A model generated the notes under the pieces. The model was not told where the DNA came from. It saw nothing but the letters and a program-made list of their open reading frames with translations, and made no database searches. Of a stretch of 64,000 nt of DNA, positions 59,216-64,000 are shown piece after piece. Position 1 is the stretch's first letter, and each line of letters opens with the position of its first letter. Origin of the DNA: Hibiscus mutabilis (taxonomy: Eukaryota > Streptophyta > Magnoliopsida > Malvales > Malvaceae); assembly GCA_019671005.1 (NCBI GenBank), contig CM033721.1, positions 52,680,864 to 52,744,863 of the forward strand. The letters are read 5' to 3'. The position numbers and the translations under genes are program-made.

Positions 59216-59979
59216 AAAACATAATTAAGAGTATTAAGACCATTGAATTTTAATAAATAACTGTCAATAAAATAACCATTAATTTTTTAAAAAACTATTA
59301 CTTTATTTCAAGTTTTTATTTATTTTTTCAAGAATAGAATTAATTTTAAGAAAAATATTATTTTTTTAAAAATATGTTTTCTTTCCATATAGTAGGTACG
59401 ATGGATTCTAGCAATAATTAATGGAGCTTTAATTAACATTAAATCTTAAATATGAACCCAATGAGTGATTTTAATGGTAAAAGGTGGCATATTTTACTTA
59501 GGTGACTTCGGCTAGAGTAATAATATAGTCTGCATGTGTACGTGAAATTATCTAGATTTAAAACTGAACATAGATACTATCTTCTACAAGAATAGAATTA
59601 TTAAAAAAGTTGAGCGTGAATTTCATATAAACAAAAAAGAAAAAAATATAGAAAATGAAATGAAAAAATAGAATCCAAGAATTGGAAGGATAGGAAGGAA
59701 AAAAGAGAGGGTTGAATTGTAGATAAATTAAAAGGGGGTGGGGGTCCAAGCATATAACACAATAATGGGCCACAACCAAGCCGTCCGCAAAGTGGGTATT
59801 TTGTTTTATAAGCCTTCATTGTGCGCGTGTTTTCCTTTAAAAACGCCGAATCCTTGTGGGTCCTTCTTGGCTCGGCGGCTTCAGCCATTTCCTCCCTTTA
59901 AATAGCTCCCATTCTCTCCGGCCGCGCCGATTCCTAAATGATAAACGATTTAATTAATCAAAAAATTATTAATCAATAT
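59216..59979. other. AT-rich DNA with promoter-like end
   Basis: The first 500 bp are AT-rich without features. From 59740 the composition changes: AATGGGCCACAA (59763-59774), TTTTATAAGCC, CCTTTAAATAGCTCCC (59894-59909) and CTCTCC suggest a core promoter on the plus strand. No ORF follows before the hAT-type element at 59980. The minus-strand frame 59601-59888 has no motif. Confidence 0.35.
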
Positions 59980-61127
59980 TAGGGGCGGGCATAATTAACT
60001 ATAACCATTGACCGTAACTAGACCTGGTAATTTTGATCTGAGACCCAAAAATTGAACTGAAACTGATCCGAAAATTAATTGAACCGAAATTGACTCGAAC
60101 CGATTTTTAACCGATTGGAATAGACCCGAACTGAAGATAACCCGCAATATAAAAAAGATATTAATAGAAGTAAATAAAGATATGATATCTACAACCGCAC
60201 AACTCACCAAAAAGTTAAATATATTGGCTTTATAAATCTATATATAGGGTGTAAAAAAACTAACCGGCCTAAAAATTAGATTAAAACCGACTGATCTCTC
60301 ATTGACCCGAACTGAAATCAATTGAACAGAAAATCAAACGAAAAAAATGAACCGAATCACAATAGACATAAACTAAAATCGAACCGAACCAAACTGAAAC
60401 CAAATTTGAACCGAATAATATCAGACCCGAAATGACCTGAACCGAAACCGAACTGAATGACTCGTTTTCCACCTCTAACCGTAACCGTTAATCGGTACAA
60501 CCGTTACATTTTATAGGTTAATTAACTAAATCGCTAAGACTAAACGATTTCGGTTAACCGAACCGCTAAAAATGATGGTTAATGGTTACGGTTACGATTA
60601 TGAATTTTGACAGACAGTTAACTTAGGTTAACCTTTATTATATATATTCATGGAATTTCCATTTACCTTATGTTTGTTTTATGTTAGTCAAATATTTGTG
60701 TTTAAACTTTGATGGTGGATTGCTATGTATTGAACATTGTTGAAGCTTGGAATTTTAAACTTTAAACTAGTGTGAAGCTTGTGTGTATTTTTGTTGTGTT
60801 GAAACTATATAGTATATATGTACTTTTTTTTATTTAAGTATGGAGTTAGTGTTTATAATCTCTCTATTTAAGTATTTTTCTGAACATTTTAATTTAATAA
60901 TTATCGGATAGATAATTTCATTATTCTAGTGAATATGTGAAAAAATTGTAATAGGTTATATGTTAACCTATAACCGAACCGTCAATTAACAATGTTCTAA
61001 TAGTTAACTGTCAGCGGTTAACCGTTTCATAATAGTTAGATTATAGTTAACCAAATTCATTAACCATTAGAACGATTAACCGACCGTTTAGGATAAACGA
61101 CACGATTAACCAACCATAAACACCCTA
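59980..61127. mobile_element. hAT-type MITE (outer), rich in GGTTAACCG words
   Basis: It starts TAGGGGCGGGCATAATTAAC and ends CAACCATAAACACCCTA, so the termini are inverted TAGGG. The flanks are ATCAATAT (59972-59979) and ATCACTAT (61128-61135), an 8-bp duplication with one change, as expected for hAT. The interior is packed with ACCGTTAACCG-like words. It carries a second MITE at 60019-60477. No transposase is present. Confidence 0.72.
60019..60477. mobile_element. hAT-type MITE (inner), rich in AACCGAA words
   Basis: It starts TAGACCTGGTAATTTTGATC and ends TCGTTTTCCACCTCTA, inverted TAGA termini of hAT style. It is flanked by the exact 8-bp repeat ACCGTAAC (60011-60018 and 60478-60485). 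The interior consists of degenerate ACCCGAA/AACCGAAA words. It inserted into the outer element. Confidence 0.82.
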
Positions 61128-61135
61128 ATCACTAT

Positions 61136-62005
61136 TAAAAATGTCGGTATATTTTATCTTTTGAAAAATACTAAATCTTTGTTTTAAGTTCTAAAAGTGA
61201 GTCAAAATCACATCAGATTATCTATACCTATAATTAAATTTAAAAGTAAGTCCCTTGCAAGGGATTTGCTGAATTGGAGATTGAGTATGACACATGTAAT
61301 GTCTTTATAATTAAGTGAAGGGTAATAGCGGTAAATTAAATTATTAAGAAAATAAATATTTTTATTTTTTGTTGGATTAATTTATTTGGTAATAAGATTA
61401 AAAAAAGTATGTATTGGTTTTTATGATTTTATATATAGTAACAATCTTTTGGGTATATTTTTATGTATGTATTGGTTTACATGATTGTCAAATTAGTATT
61501 TTTTTATATCAAAATGTCACAACAATTTTAATAAAAGATGAGTCTACCGCGCTTGACAAGTACTTAAATAAAGAATCATGAATCTAGGTTATATTTTTCT
61601 TGATATATCAATAAATCAACTTTATTGATAAACAAAATTTAAATCAGAATATAATCTGATAAGGGTTTTAGAACATTTAAAAAATAACAAAAATAAGATA
61701 AAATAAGATAAGAATTATACTAGTTAGATCATACATTTTTTCTTTGTACTTTGATAATTTTTACCGTTCATTGTAGGAGGGGTCTTTAGGTAGATGTCAA
61801 AACACTAAATGAATCTCTAAAATCGGTAATCACCTATCATGCATAATCCATATAACAACAATATGCTATAGATTACATTGACAAACAACCTAAAAAAGGA
61901 TCAAACTCTACATGGTACGATACGAACACCAAAAACGTGCCGTACAAGCATGCCATAAAACAAAAATATTTTTTTAAAGTTAGATATTTATACTATTATT
62001 CATAA
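61136..62005. other. non-genic stretch with repeat scraps
   Basis: At 61537-61560 the word GATGAGTCTACCGCGCTTGA matches the terminal repeat of the MITE at 62006. At 61223 TCTATACCTATAATTAAA followed by GTCCCTTGCAAGGGA might be a Helitron-like 5' end; no matching 3' end was found. Confidence 0.4.
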
Positions 62006-62772
62006 GGATGAGTCTGCAACGCTCGACGAGCACCGATGAGCACCACTAACGACGAGCACCAATGAATACTATTAATTTAATTTATAAAGATTTAAAATCT
62101 AAAAGACTCGACGTATAATTATAAATTATTTAAAAATTAAAAGATAAATTAATTAAAATATATTATTTTATTTTTATTTTTAATTAAAATATCCCTAAAT
62201 TATAAAACACTAATTTTTGTTCATTTGAAATTCCCGCAGCCGCCGCTGCCCTGTCGCCGTTGGGATATGCATTTGCTTGAAATCTTATATTGAATTTTCT
62301 CTATATTGAATCCATCGGAAAAATGCAAACACAAATTGCAAAACAATTTAATAAAGGAGTATGATGAATATTGTATAGTACGAGAGTATGAGAGTCGGAA
62401 CCATTGGAAAAACACTTATAAATATCCCAAATTGAAAAACATTAGAAAAATGCAAACACAAACGCACAACATGGTTCCGACTCTCAACGGCGGCAGGGTT
62501 GCGGTGGTGACAGGGCAGGGACGGCAGCGGGCAGCGGCGGCTTGAATTTTAAATGAACAAAAATTAAAATTTTGTAATTTAGGGGTATTTTAATTAAAAA
62601 TAAAAAATAAAATAATATATTTTAATAAATTTATCTTTTAATTTTTAAATAATTTATAATTATATGTTAAGTCTTTTAGGTTTTATATCTTTATAAATTA
62701 AATTAATAATGCTCATCGGTGCTCGTTGTTAGTGGTGTTCATCGGTGCTCGTCGAGCGCGGTAGAATTTTCC
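62006..62772. mobile_element. long-TIR MITE, MULE type, 767 bp
   Basis: The left arm GGATGAGTCTGCAACGCTCG, GACGAGCACCGATGAGCACC is the inverse of the right arm (inverse of GTGTTCATCGGTGCTCGTCG, AGCGCGGTAGAATTTTCC). Arms run about 300 bp each, through a CCGCAGCCGCCGCTGCCC block, leaving a loop of about 180 bp. Flanks are TATTCATAA (61997-62005) and AATTCATAA (62773-62781), 8 of 9 equal, typical for Mutator-like elements. No transposase. The whole unit could fold into one long hairpin. Confidence 0.8.
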
Positions 62773-63287
62773 AATTCATAATAAATTTCTCTCCCATTAT
62801 TATCTATGGCTATTACGGTGCTATGAAAGAACAAAAGGATACAACATGACACCGGTAGAAATAGAAATTTTTTAAAAAAGTTCACATTAAAAATATATGT
62901 TAGGAATTTATTTTTTTTTAAAAATAATTTATAAATATTTTGAATTATGTACAATTTATACATATATCATATATTTCTATTTTTGTTAACTTCATATTTC
63001 TATTTTTTAAAATTTATATTTTATTGGAATCATTTAGAATTTTTTAGGGGATTTTTTGTATGTGACATTTTTTTGGAACTATCTGATACAATCCTAATTA
63101 GCACCAACTTTCTTCATAATGTGATCACACCATTAAAGATCATCAAGGCTACTTCTAAGGGAATTCTACATTACTTCATCTTTTATTATCTTCTTTATGC
63201 ATTATATATTGTTATAATCATGTTTTTGCATATTAAGAAATACTTAAAAATTATTTGTTATTTGCATAATATATTCATGCATAACCT
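62773..63287. other. AT-rich non-genic stretch
   Basis: No feature is supported. The open frame 62947-63291 is very hydrophobic and AT-driven, without a motif. Confidence 0.4.
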
Positions 63288-64000
63288 GTAATACACATTT
63301 TTATATTTAGTTCTAGCTCATTTACGTATGTTTGCATTGCATTACTTCTTTATACTTAGTTATGCATCATATTATAGCTTTATTCAGCTTACACATTTGT
63401 TTATCATTTCCTTAGGTATTAAGGATGAAAGTACATGCTCGAATCAGCTCTAAAGACCTCGCAAGAAGCTCGGATCAGCTCAAGGAGTTTAAGGACAGCT
63501 TAGATCAGCTCGAGGACCTTAAAGGCAGCTTGGATTAGCTCGATGAGTCTAAAGGAAGCTCGTGGCAACTTATGGACTAGGAGAGCAGCTAAGGAATGCT
63601 CATAGAAGCTCAAAATAGCTCTAAGAACAAGCTAGCTCATTCAGATAAGTAGCTCAGCTCAATCCAGCTCACTTCAAGCTCAACCAGCTCATTTCAGTTC
63701 CATCTTCCTACATCAGCTCATCATCTCAAGGGCCATGTCCCCTCCTAAGGAACATGCCCCTAGAATTTGGAGGGAAACTTGAAATGGGCGGCAAAATTCA
63801 TGGAGAGAAAGCTTTAGTGCGCCAAAATCATTTGGAGAGAGACACAAGCTTTTCCTATTAGTCATAAGCCCTTTGGAGGGACGCACAATAGTGGCCGAAT
63901 AGTTTCATTCCCTTTAAATAGAATTGTAATCTTTATTTGTAAACATCTTATTTTTATCAATCAAATTACTTTGTGAGAATTTTCTCTCTTTTAATTCTTC
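63288..64000 (+). repeat. probable LTR fragment, AGCTC-rich
   Basis: From about 63430 to 63720 there are some 30 AGCT tetramers, mostly in AGCTC, at 8-20 bp spacing. Then come CCCTTTAAATAGAATTG (63910, TATA-like) and a CT-rich AATTTTCTCTC run to the window end. The layout (repeat-rich upstream part, TATA, leader) resembles an LTR, perhaps of a copia-type element. A start at TGTAATACAC (63288) is a guess and the other end is outside. Confidence 0.4.

Noticed and set aside
59601..59888. A minus-strand 95-codon frame beginning MAEAAEPRRT.
   Set aside because: After about 50 residues it becomes an F/L-rich string from purine-rich DNA; promoter-like signals nearby point the other way.
62947..63291. 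A 114-codon hydrophobic frame suggesting a membrane protein.
   Set aside because: Very AT-rich DNA always yields F, I, L and Y; there is no topology pattern or family motif, and no promoter.

Overview
The window is repeat-dominated nuclear DNA of a flowering plant. Nearly everything recognisable is a transposable element or a fragment of one, and I found no intact host gene, rRNA or tRNA. The retroelements are plant-specific Ty3/gypsy lineages (Athila, Ogre/Tat, Tekay/Del chromovirus). The extra first ORF of the Ogre element at 7.3-9.6 kb resembles a family that I recall being very abundant in cotton genomes. A eudicot, probably Malvaceae (Gossypium or a relative), is therefore my best guess; the family assignment is inference.

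Left block (1-12.8 kb). The 3' part of an Athila-type element (integrase, 3' untranslated region with four hairpin repeats, 3' LTR ending at 3612) sits inside an Ogre element in the opposite orientation (Ogre A, minus strand). Ogre A shows, from right to left, a 5' LTR, primer-binding site, leader, ORF1, gag and protease, all broken by frameshifts and stops. Its reverse transcriptase and integrase would lie to the left, beyond the Athila insertion.

Middle-left (12.8-26.8 kb). AT-rich non-genic DNA carries a LINE-like 3' end, two related MITEs (one with a 10-bp target duplication), two solo Ogre-type LTRs, a decayed chromovirus LTR, an AT-rich tandem repeat and a tRNA-type SINE with a 14-bp target duplication.

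Main nest (26.8-59.2 kb). A Tekay-type chromovirus (plus strand, LTRs 26803-28808 and 57293-59215, reverse transcriptase missing) is split inside its integrase by Ogre-like element B (minus strand, 31547-56334, flanks AGAGG/AGGGG). Element B is itself interrupted by a solo LTR (34033-37379, target duplication CGTTA) and by element C (plus strand, 39287-50899, target duplication CTTAC). B and C carry gag remnants but no recognisable pol. They share an internal block and have unrelated tandem arrays next to their 3' LTRs. C has lost the capsid part of gag and carries a piece of Ogre ORF1 downstream of gag.

Right block (59.2-64 kb). There is a short promoter-like stretch, two hAT-type MITEs one inside the other with 8-bp duplications, a 767-bp long-TIR MITE of MULE type, and an AGCTC-rich probable LTR running off the window.

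No new gene system stands out. The least expected signals are small RNA-like structures in the retroelements: paired hairpins in the Ogre A and B leaders whose stems change while pairing is kept, a four-hairpin array in the Athila 3' untranslated region, two long perfect hairpins in the Ogre A LTR, and clusters of a near-palindromic GTATCGGTAC decamer in the chromovirus LTRs.
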